Shown here: in pieces, positions 34,337 through 42,404 of the stretch
Numbering within the stretch: position 1 is the stretch's first letter
Layout: the number at the start of each line of letters is the position of its first letter
DNA from: CALMFG01 sp963674805
Lineage (GTDB): Bacteria > Bacillota > Clostridia > Christensenellales > CALMFG01
Direction of reading: 5' to 3'
DNA length: 64,000 nt
Assembly (NCBI GenBank): GCA_963674805.2
Contig: CAXXNY010000016.1
Location: 737,556-801,555 of the forward strand
Position numbers and translations under genes: made by a program
The notes under the pieces: generated by a model
Told to the model about the DNA's origin: nothing
Database searches by the model: none
What the model saw: only the letters and a program-made list of their open reading frames with translations

Positions 34337-34374
34337 AAATTCTCTACTTTTCGAAAAATTTAATTAGAGAATTT
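34337..34374. terminator. Inverted repeat between convergent helicase and integrase genes
   Basis: AAATTCTCT (34337-34345) and AGAGAATTT (34366-34374) form a 9-bp stem with a smaller TTTTCGAAAA palindrome in the loop. It lies between converging genes and overlaps the integrase end. AT-rich, so a bidirectional terminator is plausible but not strong. Confidence 0.4.
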
Positions 34375-35423
34375 ACTGCTAACTTCTTCTGCTCTTCGAG
34401 TACATGCCCATAAATATCCGCGGTAATGGATATACTGCTATGTCCCAGTATATCAGACACCGTCTTCAATGGCACGCCCTCTAAGATCATTAAGCTTGCC
34501 GCTGTATGTCTCAAATCATGGAACCGGACTGAATCCAGCTGGTTCCTTTTTTGTACTTCGCCAAACCGCCGCGATAACAGCTTCGGGTCAATCAATGTTC
34601 CGTCTTTTCGGGTAATCACAAAATCAGAGCGGTAGTACTTGCTCCACATCTTCTCCTTGTTTTCCCGCTGCCAGTCCTTCTGCTCTTTTAAGATTCTAGC
34701 AATAGGCGCGGATATCGGCACGATTCTTGTCTTGCCATTCTTTGGGGGCCGCATCCCGTCATAGGACATGTTGTTTCTAATGATGAGGTTGCCGTTCTTG
34801 ATATCGCCCCATTGCAGGCCCAGTATTTCCCCACGCCTTAAGCCAGCGAATACCGCCAGGCATACCGCCGGGTATAGGTAATCCTTTTCAAACGCTTTTA
34901 AGTATTTATGTAAGTCGTCCGGATGAATGAAGGATGACTTACTCTCCTTGCTCTTTTTCGGCGTTTCCACCAGCGTAAACACATTTCGCGTAATCAGCTT
35001 CTGCTTCTCCGCCTGCTTAAACGCCCGGGATAATGTCCGATGGATATACAGAATAGAGGTGCCGTTTAGCGTTTGACTGAGTTCCTTATACGCATTCTCA
35101 ATATCCATCGGCATCAGCCGCTGTATTTGCTTATTCCCGATATACTTGCAGATATGATTGATGTTAACCTGATACCCTCTGGCAGTACTAGGAGAGATAG
35201 AAGAAGCATAGCTTTCAATCCATTGATTTAAGTATTCCTCGACCCGCATACTCGTAGGTGCGGTATAAAAGCCTTCCCGCATATCATTCTCAAGCTTCAC
35301 CATGAAGTCCTTGGCCAGCGCCTGCCGGTCAAAGGTCTTGGATACCTGCTTCTCATCCTCATCCCACCATCTCACCCGCCATCGGTATCCGTTCTTTGTC
35401 CTGTATTTGAGTATGGTTGCCAT
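34344..35423 (-). CDS. Tyrosine recombinase / integrase (element 2)
   Basis: This 359-residue integrase is a close paralogue of the one at 126-1202, with the same arm-binding, core-binding and catalytic domains and the same catalytic residues (GLRRGE, HDLRH, LGHSS, DIYGH). Differences cluster in the core-binding domain (SYASSISPSTARGYQVNINHI region, about 70-95) and at the C-terminus (KLAVNSLIKFFEK), regions that could alter target choice. The tRNA-Ser fragment at 32066 may be its attachment site. It faces the helicase and diverges from the rep operon. Confidence 0.96.
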   Translation of the reverse strand: MATILKYRTKNGYRWRVRWWDEDEKQVSKTFDRQALAKDFMVKLENDMREGFYTAPTSMRVEEYLNQWIESYASSISPSTARGYQVNINHICKYIGNKQIQRLMPMDIENAYKELSQTLNGTSILYIHRTLSRAFKQAEKQKLITRNVFTLVETPKKSKESKSSFIHPDDLHKYLKAFEKDYLYPAVCLAVFAGLRRGEILGLQWGDIKNGNLIIRNNMSYDGMRPPKNGKTRIVPISAPIARILKEQKDWQRENKEKMWSKYYRSDFVITRKDGTLIDPKLLSRRFGEVQKRNQLDSVRFHDLRHTAASLMILEGVPLKTVSDILGHSSISITADIYGHVLEEQKKLAVNSLIKFFEK

Positions 35424-35501
35424 GTTTTCGACCTCTTTTCATCGAATTCGTCTCATCTTTTGTGCTTTTTATCGTGCGTTTGGTTTAGTCGTAGTATAGT
35501 T

Positions 35502-35539
35502 CATATGTTCTCGTATTTCAATAGAAAGCAGAACATATA
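35502..35539 (+). promoter_or_regulatory. Inverted repeat and promoter region of element 2
   Basis: CATATGTTCT (35502-35511) and AGAACATATA (35530-35539) repeat the element 1 operator. The -10 TATAGT just upstream is kept, while the -35 has changed from TTGTGC to TCGTGC, so this promoter may be weaker. Confidence 0.5.
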
Positions 35540-35570
35540 TTCTCATATATTATATAAAAAGAGGGTAATA

Positions 35571-35648
35571 ATGCAATATATTAAAAACAAGAAGTATTGC
35601 TTAGTTTTCAATAGCAGCGTGTTTTATCGTCCTCGTAATAGGTATTAA
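35571..35648 (+). CDS. Possible 25-residue peptide
   Basis: A short frame with a GAGGG ribosome site 5 bases before its ATG encodes a basic, Tyr-rich 25-residue peptide (starts MQYIKNKKYCLVF, ends PRNRY). It occupies the place where element 1 has its HTH and methyltransferase genes and runs into the shared 42-bp block. It could be a leader peptide or a chance frame left after cassette loss. There is no homology I know. Confidence 0.3.
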   Translation: MQYIKNKKYCLVFNSSVFYRPRNRY

Positions 35649-35664
35649 CTAACCAACCATATAT

Positions 35665-36360
35665 ATGATTAAGACAAAGACGATTATCTCAGGTGAGATG
35701 CTGGAGTGTGAGGTATACCCGGTATGGGAGAGAGACTCGAAGAGGGAAAAGAAACAAAAACTGACCAGCGCCGCCCAACAGAAAGTGAATCATAGGAATA
35801 CCGTAAAACGAGTCATCCGGCTAATCAATACCAACTTCAAAAAGAAAGATATCTGGATGACACTGACCTACAAAACAAAGCCAACTGAGGAACAGGCGAA
35901 GAGAGATATCCAAAACTTTGTTCGAAGATTAAAATGGCGGAAAGGGAACCTTAAGTATATCTATGTGACAGAGATGGGGGAGAAGCGTATCCATCACCAT
36001 ATTATCGTAAATGTTAAAGACCGGGATATGGCTGAAGGGCTATGGTATTTAGGACGAACGAATGCCAGACGGTTACAGCCGGATGACTATGGATTAGAAG
36101 GGCTAGCCCGATATATAACCAAAGGAAAGAGCACAGCAGATAAAAGATATACCTGCAGCAGGAACTTAGATAAACCCATTGTCTATGAAGACAAGAGTAT
36201 GTTCATTAGAAGAGATACGGATAAGATAGTCCGTAACGAGAACAGGGCACGAGAGTTGTTTGAAAGGATGTATCCGGGATATGTGTTCCGAGGCATGCAG
36301 ATCACAGACTCAATATTCATATCCGGGTGGTATATCTATGTGAGACTGCAAAAGCTCTGA
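35665..36360 (+). CDS. HUH-type rolling-circle replication initiator (element 2)
   Basis: This 231-residue Rep is nearly identical to the one at 2403-3098. Motif 1 WMTLTYK, motif 2 RIHHHIIVN and the candidate nicking tyrosine in LARYITK are all present. Changes are scattered (for example RLKWRKGNLKY for RLKRRVDNLKY), and none touches the motifs. The start again lacks a ribosome site but shares the preceding 42 bases. Element 2 therefore keeps a complete recombination and replication module. Confidence 0.85.
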   Translation: MIKTKTIISGEMLECEVYPVWERDSKREKKQKLTSAAQQKVNHRNTVKRVIRLINTNFKKKDIWMTLTYKTKPTEEQAKRDIQNFVRRLKWRKGNLKYIYVTEMGEKRIHHHIIVNVKDRDMAEGLWYLGRTNARRLQPDDYGLEGLARYITKGKSTADKRYTCSRNLDKPIVYEDKSMFIRRDTDKIVRNENRARELFERMYPGYVFRGMQITDSIFISGWYIYVRLQKL

Positions 36361-36374
36361 AGGGGAGAGAAAGA

Positions 36375-36761
36375 ATGATTAGGGAAGAGTTAAAAGAATA
36401 CGCTGAGATTAAGAAAGCACATGACGAAATATGGGAAAAAATCAAAAGCTATATGGAAAAAGGATACTTTGGAAACGCGGATATCAGCAAGGGCAAAACA
36501 AAAGAGAGAATGCGAAATTTCAATCGTATAGTATCAGTATGCAGAGAAAACTTGCGCTTATCGACAAAACAAGACGAACTAAAAGAACGCTTTCCTGAAG
36601 AGACAAAGGAGTTAATGAAGATAGAATATACAATCCTAAAACTCAGGTATTTTAAAACAAAGCCTTGGGAGGAGATGGCGGATATGCTGCATTACTCAAG
36701 AGCGCAGGTGTTTCGTATACACGACAGGGCAATTCAAAAGCTTGAAGAAAAGCATACCTAA
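36375..36761 (+). CDS. Sigma-like HTH protein of element 2
   Basis: This 128-residue protein ends with a sigma-70 region 4-like HTH (about 92-122; PWEEMADMLHYSRAQVFRIH), the same C-terminal motif as the protein at 3115, while its N-terminal half is unrelated. GGGGAGAG precedes the ATG by 7 bases. It ends about seven residues after the HTH, the normal end for such proteins, in contrast to the extended copy of element 1. Probably a regulator of element genes. Confidence 0.75.
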   Translation: MIREELKEYAEIKKAHDEIWEKIKSYMEKGYFGNADISKGKTKERMRNFNRIVSVCRENLRLSTKQDELKERFPEETKELMKIEYTILKLRYFKTKPWEEMADMLHYSRAQVFRIHDRAIQKLEEKHT

Positions 36762-36812
36762 GATAGAGATTAAAAGGCAATTCGGCATACAATTTAATTT
36801 CCAGAACAAAAA

Positions 36813-36855
36813 AACACCAGAAGAACTTTTGCGCTCAACTGATGTTCATAGTGTT
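36813..36855 (-). terminator. Possible terminator of cspA
   Basis: AACAC (36813-36817) and GTGTT (36851-36855), plus GAAC (36823-36826) and GTTC (36844-36847), form a two-part stem downstream of cspA. On the minus strand a T-run follows (the A-run at 36808-36814). Moderate evidence only. Confidence 0.4.
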
Positions 36856-36873
36856 TAATTAGTTACTGCTAGA

Positions 36874-37086
36874 CTATGCAATATTAACGTTTATTGCTCT
36901 GAGTTTTCGACTGTCTTTTGGATCTGCTTCAGTTTCATATGTGACTTTCTGACCGTCATCTAAAGACTTAAATCCATCACTTTGGATAGAAGAAAAATGT
37001 ACAAATACATCTTCTCCGCTATTGTCATCAGTGATAAAGCCGAAACCTTTTCCAGCATTAAACCATTTTACTGTACCGTTATTCAT
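36874..37086 (-). CDS. Cold shock protein (CspA family)
   Basis: The 70-residue protein is a single cold-shock domain with both RNA-binding motifs, KGFGFIT (RNP1) and VFVHFSS (RNP2). It binds single-stranded RNA and acts as an RNA chaperone. The ribosome site GGAGG on the minus strand lies 6 bases before the ATG. A strong promoter lies about 120 bases upstream, giving the long leader typical of cold-shock genes. It sits between element 2 and repeat copy C and is probably a native gene rather than element cargo. Confidence 0.96.
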   Translation of the reverse strand: MNNGTVKWFNAGKGFGFITDDNSGEDVFVHFSSIQSDGFKSLDDGQKVTYETEADPKDSRKLRAINVNIA

Positions 37087-37238
37087 CGGGTACCTCCATA
37101 AAAATTGTTTTGCACCCAGAAAAACAAAAACTCACATGATTATGCAAATCAATCAAAGGCATTAATTCGCAACACGTGAGAATAAAGTAATTATCTTGAA
37201 TACCCGGCAACTATAGCATTGTATATGATAAAAGTCAA
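37087..37238 (-). promoter_or_regulatory. cspA promoter and long structured leader
   Basis: On the minus strand TTGACT (37238-37233) and TATAGT (37215-37210) are separated by 17 bp. The leader is about 115 bases. It contains CTCACGTG (37180-37173) and CATGTGAG (37138-37131), which can pair with one G-T, followed by TTTTTGTTTTTC, so an attenuator-like structure lies ahead of the gene. Temperature-dependent folding is known for such leaders; here it is inference. Confidence 0.65.
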
Positions 37239-37371
37239 TAAAACATTTTATTAATTAACGGGACGGTGATAGTTCAAATGTTACGCATGCATAACCATGC
37301 GATTAAGCCACTAAAGGAAGCGCACCCCAAAGACTAAGACCAAATAGCGTTCTTCATATACCATAGTTTCG

Positions 37372-37895
37372 TTTATAAATAACGTCGTGGCAGCGTGTGC
37401 AATTGATTCACATGATACAAACCAATTAACCAATGAAACGGGATAAAGGCACAGAATCGCTATACCCCCCTTACCTCGGGTATAGCGTGTAGTGCCCGAA
37501 ACCGTTTGTGCCCCTCCGTGTGATGCGTGCCTCGCGCACGTGACCCCCCCCCTCCCCCTAGAATAGGATAGAAATCGGCAAGTCAAACCATAATGCTGCA
37601 AGTCCGGCTATCTCAGTGTATCTTTATTTCGCCACGTCTGGCGCGACGTGCCCATGTGTGCGCTCAAATGAAAAGGGTGGGGCACTTGGATGACTGGGCA
37701 TTAAAACAAATATGTGCGGTAGCTGTGGAGGGTAACACGTTGAACAGATACGTTTTTCAATGCGAAGATGTTATGAACTGACCCCGGGGGGCGTGAAAAA
37801 GTTTTATATTAGACATGCGAAAACCGTTTGTGCTCTCGCCCGTGAAAAAAATTCCCTTTATCAAGATGAAATCCTAATAAGCAGATATATTAATC
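37372..37895 (+). repeat. Structured intergenic repeat, copy C (interrupted)
   Basis: The head (GTCGTGGCAGCGTGTGCA), the hairpin CGCTATACCC/GGGTATAGCG, the first GAAACCGTTTGTGC unit and CTCGCGCACGTGAC match copy A closely. At the C-run the match breaks off, and about 225 bases (roughly 37560-37785) are inserted. It resumes with GTGAAAAAGTTTTA, the second GAAAACCGTTTGTGC unit and GCAGATATATTAATC. The tail with the palindrome is missing; the block ends about 10 bases from the stop of the regulator gene. The insert includes CGCCACGTCTGGCGCGACG, similar to the missing tail. Confidence 0.75.
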
Positions 37896-37905
37896 TAAAT
37901 TAAAA

Positions 37906-40188
37906 CTATAGAGTTTTTATACCCGAATTTGCAATAATTTGTTCTAGATCATTCTCCAAGCCGGTTAACAACTGATTCAAAGGTATTCTATCTTTCATAT
38001 AATTTGTCACGATATGCGCAAGTGCTTTTTCGATCTCAATCTGAGATATTTCCGGATGCGTCTGTGTAACTGTGGAATTACGTCTTCTTAAATAGTTGAA
38101 ATCACTTAATGCGGTTTTAAACCAGGGATACAACTTGTTGAGTTCCGGGTTGGTATAAATACTTGATTTCATGGATGTTCCCGCGAGTATGGCGTAAGGC
38201 ATAGAAATCTGAGCGCTGAAAAACCAGTCAAAAAAATTCAGCGAGGTTTTAATATGGTTGCTATATCGATTGATTCCCAGACACCATCCCGCCAGAATGG
38301 GAGACTTTCCTGGGATGCTGGCAAACCCGACTTTTCCGATGACCTTGGAGAACGTCCTGTCTGTGATGATGGAAGCGTGATTATGATAAAGCATTACAAT
38401 GGCACTGTTACCGGATGCGAAGTGCTTTGCGTTATCAAAACAGGTCTTCTCGGCTACGTCTGGGGGTGAGCATTCGATGCACTTAATCAGGTTAGTATAT
38501 GCGGCTTTTGCATTATCGGAATTTATGCTGACGTGCCCGTCTATATCAAAAACATCGCCGTCATAAGCCCATAAGCGTGGAAAAAACTCCCCGGTTAAGA
38601 CTTCTTCGTGGTTACTCGATATAGTTGTGCCATATTGAAGTGGCGAATCGGGATTGAATTTTTTAGTGAAAAAGCGCGCAATCAATTCATAATCAAACCA
38701 TGTTTTTGGGGCCTCCAACTTTTTTTTATATTTTTTAAAAAAAGCGCTAGCATAATATGGGTCCTCAAATAAGTCTTTCCTGTAGAAAAGAATCTGTGTG
38801 CCGTGTAGATATGGGATACCATAAATACTGTGATCATAAGTTGAGTACTGTTCTAATGAATTCTTGATAAGAATATTTTTATAATAGCTTAGATTTAAGT
38901 GTTTATTTAGAGGCACCAAACTGCTTTTTGATGCAAGATATGGAAGCCACGGTGCATCAAATGACAAAATATCAAATTGGTCATTCTGATTTGAAATGAT
39001 GTCCTTAAACTGATCATAGATTTGGCGGTGGTGCAGCTGAACCAGTTCGATATTAATCTCATGATTTTCTTGAAAAGCTTTAAGCAGGTATTTTACTACA
39101 TTTGTGCTGTTGTCTTCTTCCACCATTAGAATCCGGAGGTTCTTTTTGGCCTCGCTTTTTTTTGTGACTGAACTTTTTTTGCGGTTATAGGTGATGTCTT
39201 TTAGTTTGTAATAAGGGAAATTGTCATCTAAATGAATGACCTTACTTTCGGAATATCCTTTAGAACGAATTGTAGACAACAGCAGCGAAGCAGTCTGAAT
39301 TCCAAGAAACTGGGCACGCCTTTCGGTATAAATAATCTTTTGGCTGTCAATTAGATTAAACACACTCTCTTCTCCCAGAGAGAGGATATGCACATCTTCG
39401 TTGACTTTGATATTCTGATAATTTGATGCTGCAATTAACGCTTGAGCAAACACCATAGAAGAAGTAATAAAGAATGCTGGAGGATTTTGGTCAAGTATTG
39501 CAATAAGGTTTTGCAGTGCTGAGAAAATTGATACCGGAATCATACTGTACATATCAGAAGAAAAGGGGACATTATGCTTACGGCATGTATTTTGTAGTGC
39601 AATAAGGCACTCTTTTTCGCTGGAATATGCATGAGGTCCTGTAATCATATGGATGTCAAAGATTTTTGATTGAAATAGAAAATCAAGAACTTTTGACATA
39701 GACTTATAATTATTAAAACCGACGAAATTATATGATGATAATTTAAGCGGTTTTCTCTCAATGAATACCAATGGTGCGTGATTGGATAACTTAATGAAAC
39801 CCCCCGAATTTGAGGGATCACAAGTACATAGTATTATGCCAGCAATAGGATTTGAAAGACATTGGGAGAGAATCTGCGTTTCTTCATAAGGGATATCGTC
39901 AGTTAGATATAGATCAATCAAATAGCTATTTTCTTGAAGCTTATGATAAATTCCTGTGTAAATTTCGCTGTAAAGCTGTTCCTGAATGTTGGGCAGAATC
40001 AGAGCGACTCTCTTTGATATTCGGTTTTTTAGGCTTTGGGCATTTCGATTAGGAACATACTTCAGTTTAACAATCGCGGCTTCGATAGCTGCTTTGCTTT
40101 TTGGCCCAACATATTTATTATTGATATAATTAGAAACAGTGCTTGGTGAAACACTGGCTTCCTTTGCGACATCATATATAGTGGCCAT
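37906..40188 (-). CDS. LacI-type regulator fused to a solute-binding domain
   Basis: This 760-residue protein joins three parts. Residues 1-50 are a LacI HTH (YDVAKEASVSPSTVSNYIN); about 60-325 is the normal LacI sensor domain; about 345-720 is a second ligand domain like extracellular solute-binding proteins family 1 (LRILMVEEDNSTNVVKYLL, YGIPYLHGTQILFYRKDLF, GNSAIVMLYHNHA). There is no signal peptide, so the binding-protein domain is inside the cell. A typical LacI protein is about 340 residues. It is divergent from the hydrolase/importer operon, with a palindrome TAAACCGGTTTA between them. I infer a two-ligand regulator of that operon. Confidence 0.88.
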   Translation of the reverse strand: MATIYDVAKEASVSPSTVSNYINNKYVGPKSKAAIEAAIVKLKYVPNRNAQSLKNRISKRVALILPNIQEQLYSEIYTGIYHKLQENSYLIDLYLTDDIPYEETQILSQCLSNPIAGIILCTCDPSNSGGFIKLSNHAPLVFIERKPLKLSSYNFVGFNNYKSMSKVLDFLFQSKIFDIHMITGPHAYSSEKECLIALQNTCRKHNVPFSSDMYSMIPVSIFSALQNLIAILDQNPPAFFITSSMVFAQALIAASNYQNIKVNEDVHILSLGEESVFNLIDSQKIIYTERRAQFLGIQTASLLLSTIRSKGYSESKVIHLDDNFPYYKLKDITYNRKKSSVTKKSEAKKNLRILMVEEDNSTNVVKYLLKAFQENHEINIELVQLHHRQIYDQFKDIISNQNDQFDILSFDAPWLPYLASKSSLVPLNKHLNLSYYKNILIKNSLEQYSTYDHSIYGIPYLHGTQILFYRKDLFEDPYYASAFFKKYKKKLEAPKTWFDYELIARFFTKKFNPDSPLQYGTTISSNHEEVLTGEFFPRLWAYDGDVFDIDGHVSINSDNAKAAYTNLIKCIECSPPDVAEKTCFDNAKHFASGNSAIVMLYHNHASIITDRTFSKVIGKVGFASIPGKSPILAGWCLGINRYSNHIKTSLNFFDWFFSAQISMPYAILAGTSMKSSIYTNPELNKLYPWFKTALSDFNYLRRRNSTVTQTHPEISQIEIEKALAHIVTNYMKDRIPLNQLLTGLENDLEQIIANSGIKTL

Positions 40189-40262
40189 ATTATTTCTCCT
40201 AACAAAACGATAAAACCATTATAACAAAAAGAACAAATGAATAAAACAATAATAAAGAAAAT

Positions 40263-40309
40263 TAAACCGGTTTATAGAAATTGATAAACAAAAAGTTTTT
40301 TTATAGATT
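40263..40309 (+). promoter_or_regulatory. LacI-type operator and promoter of sugar cluster 2
   Basis: TAAACCGGTTTA (40263-40274) is a perfect 12-bp palindrome with the central CG common to LacI-family operators. A promoter TTGATA (40281-40286), 17 bp, TAGATT (40304-40309) follows for the rightward operon. The site differs from the TTAATCGATTAA operators of cluster 1, so the two clusters should respond separately. Confidence 0.65.
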
Positions 40310-40363
40310 ATTCTTTCCGAAAAGTATATAAAAGTAATATTAAGACATAGAATGGAGTGCAAA

Positions 40364-41269
40364 ATGGAAAGGGAAAGTGTTTTCTTTAGTGATGGGGTTC
40401 CAATGATCGGGATTTTTGGCTATCCTGATAATTATGAATCTAATAAAAATCCAGTAGCGATTTTGTGCCACGGTCATTCAAGACAAAAAGACGATGGTTT
40501 GGATGAACTGTCACAGCTTCTTGTTAAAAATGGTTATGTTACTTTTCGGTTTGATTTCAGAGGTTGTGGAGATACAACTATTAATAAAAACAGACTGATG
40601 TGTAAAAAAGAATGGCCGGAGGATTTGGAAAACGCGATAACGTTTGTATCGACTTTTGATTATATTGATCCATCTCGAATTGCTGTAGCAGGGATAAGCA
40701 TGGGGGCTAGTGTTTGTGTCTATCAGACCAGCCGGGACAATAGAGTTGCATGCACAGTAAGCATGGCGGGCATTAGCAACTGTCGACGGCATCTACACCG
40801 GGTTTGGAAAAAGAATCTGGGTGCGGATGGATTTGAAGAGATGTTACAGATGCTTGCAGCAGATAAGCCCAAAAGAGTCGTGACGGGCAGATCCGGGTTT
40901 ATTACACCGGCAAGGCTTGGAGGCGACAGCGGTGAAGTTGAAAAGAACTACATGCTACAAAACGTCGAGTCTTCGCTAATGGGGGAATATAATAGCTTTT
41001 TAATATCTTTAGAAAGTGTTGAAGACTTTTTAAATTTTATGCCAGGAGAATACTGTGAACGCATAAAAACTCCAATACTTTTTTTACATGGTGAAAAAGA
41101 TGATTTGGTTGATATAAAAGAATCGGAAGAAATGTTTGAACGGGTTTCATCAGAGGTAAAAAAACTGATTATTGTTGAAAATGTTGATCACAACATGCCT
41201 GCACACTTAGAGAATGATGTAGTATTCCAGCATATTTTGGAATGGTTTAACAGCTATTTATTAAAATAG
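40364..41269 (+). CDS. Alpha/beta hydrolase
   Basis: The 301-residue cytoplasmic hydrolase has the oxyanion region CHGHSRQKDDG, the nucleophile elbow GISMGA (Ser about 116), the acid in LHGEKDDLV and the catalytic His in NVDHNMP. It resembles cinnamoyl and acyl-sugar esterases. As the first gene of the cluster 2 operon it may remove an acyl group from an imported sugar. I prefer the ATG at 40364, since GGAG (40355-40358) then becomes its ribosome site; an ATG at 40352 overlaps that site. Confidence 0.85.
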   Translation: MERESVFFSDGVPMIGIFGYPDNYESNKNPVAILCHGHSRQKDDGLDELSQLLVKNGYVTFRFDFRGCGDTTINKNRLMCKKEWPEDLENAITFVSTFDYIDPSRIAVAGISMGASVCVYQTSRDNRVACTVSMAGISNCRRHLHRVWKKNLGADGFEEMLQMLAADKPKRVVTGRSGFITPARLGGDSGEVEKNYMLQNVESSLMGEYNSFLISLESVEDFLNFMPGEYCERIKTPILFLHGEKDDLVDIKESEEMFERVSSEVKKLIIVENVDHNMPAHLENDVVFQHILEWFNSYLLK

Positions 41270-41299
41270 ATTTGCATTAAGCAAAAGGAGGAAGAAAGA

Positions 41300-42319
41300 A
41301 TGAAAAGACTTATTGTATTAACTTTGATTCTTGCTATGGTGATTCTCAGCTTTACGGCATGTGGTACACTGGATCAACAGGCAACCGTATCGGAAGAATC
41401 AGAAGCCGTAGAAGCGCCTGCGGATACATCTGCAGATGCTGAATCGGACGAAACTTTAACGGTTGGGGTTCTTTACTGTATTTTAAGTGCTCCTGCGGTA
41501 AAGGTTTTCTCAGAAGGTATTCAGGAACAGGCTGCAGAGATGAACGTAGAGTTGATTGAACTTGATGGAGAATGGAATGCTCAGAAACAAACGGATCAAA
41601 TTAACTCTTTAATCTCACAGGGTGTAGACGCAATTTTGCTAAACCCGGTTGATAATAAATCAATTATTCCGGCCGTGAAAAAAGCCTATGAAGCAGGTAT
41701 TCCTGTAGTTATGGGTGCAATGAATATCGATGAATCAGGTAAAGACTATGTGGTTTCATATGTTGGCGCTGATGAAAAGGATGTTGGACTTGCCGCAGGA
41801 CAGATGATGATTGATGCTCTTGGTGAAGAAGGCGGTAAAGTACTGATTGTTGAAGGCGTTGCGGGGACAGATCCTCAGAGATTCAGAACTGAGGGATTCG
41901 AAGAAGCAATTGCAGGAACCAACATTGTTGTTGCCGAAAAACTTGCTGGTGATTTTGATAAGGCAAAAGCGTTGACAGTGACCGAAGACGCATTGACTAG
42001 AATGGATGATGTTGCTGGTATCTGGGTACATGATGATACAATGTGTATTGGTGTTGTGCAGGCAATTAAAGCAATGGGCTATGAAAGCGGAGAGATAAAA
42101 GTCGTCAGCTATAATGGCAGTGCAGCCGGTGCAGAAATGGTTAAGAATGGGGAAATTTATGGCACAGCTGTTCAGCCATTAAACGATGAAGGAAAGCGCT
42201 CTTTACTTGCTTGTGTTATGGCTGCAAATGGTGAAAAGGTAGAGGAATGGTATAAAGATATCATCGAACCAATTACTGCAGAAAACGTTGATTCATATGA
42301 CCCGGCACTTCTATGGTAA
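41300..42319 (+). CDS. Sugar-binding lipoprotein (RbsB-type, cluster 2)
   Basis: The 339-residue lipoprotein (lipobox TACG, about Cys21) has an acidic linker and a type 1 periplasmic-binding domain (about 52-330) with QGVDAILLNPVDNKS, AGIPVVMGAMN and WVHDDTMCIGVVQAIKAMG. GGAGG lies 8 bases before the ATG. It feeds the importer encoded by the next three genes. A hairpin directly follows, a common way to raise binding-protein mRNA over transporter mRNA. The sequence is clearly different from the binding protein of cluster 1, suggesting a different sugar. Confidence 0.95.
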   Translation: MKRLIVLTLILAMVILSFTACGTLDQQATVSEESEAVEAPADTSADAESDETLTVGVLYCILSAPAVKVFSEGIQEQAAEMNVELIELDGEWNAQKQTDQINSLISQGVDAILLNPVDNKSIIPAVKKAYEAGIPVVMGAMNIDESGKDYVVSYVGADEKDVGLAAGQMMIDALGEEGGKVLIVEGVAGTDPQRFRTEGFEEAIAGTNIVVAEKLAGDFDKAKALTVTEDALTRMDDVAGIWVHDDTMCIGVVQAIKAMGYESGEIKVVSYNGSAAGAEMVKNGEIYGTAVQPLNDEGKRSLLACVMAANGEKVEEWYKDIIEPITAENVDSYDPALLW

Positions 42320-42350
42320 AATGTCTAGATACAGGATGGGATAAACGTTG

Positions 42351-42382
42351 ATTGTTGGTGGAGATTATTCTCCGCCAACAAT
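42351..42382 (+). terminator. Strong intercistronic hairpin
   Basis: ATTGTTGGTGGAG (42351-42363) pairs with CTCCGCCAACAAT (42370-42382), 13 bp with one G-T pair and loop ATTATT, followed by TATAAAAA rather than a T-run. It probably stabilises the upstream message or terminates in part. Confidence 0.65.
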
Positions 42383-42404
42383 TATAAAAAGATAGGATAT
42401 TCTA

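Larger units (their letters stand above)
32061..36761. mobile_element. Integrase/Rep element 2 with helicase
   Basis: A tRNA-Ser fragment, a helicase gene, a leftward integrase and a rightward Rep/sigma-like operon follow each other. The integrase, promoter block, 42-bp pre-rep block and Rep are nearly identical to element 1, but the HTH and methyltransferase genes are missing. Left edge is taken as the tRNA fragment; no matching right attachment site was found, so the extent is uncertain. Confidence 0.6.
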
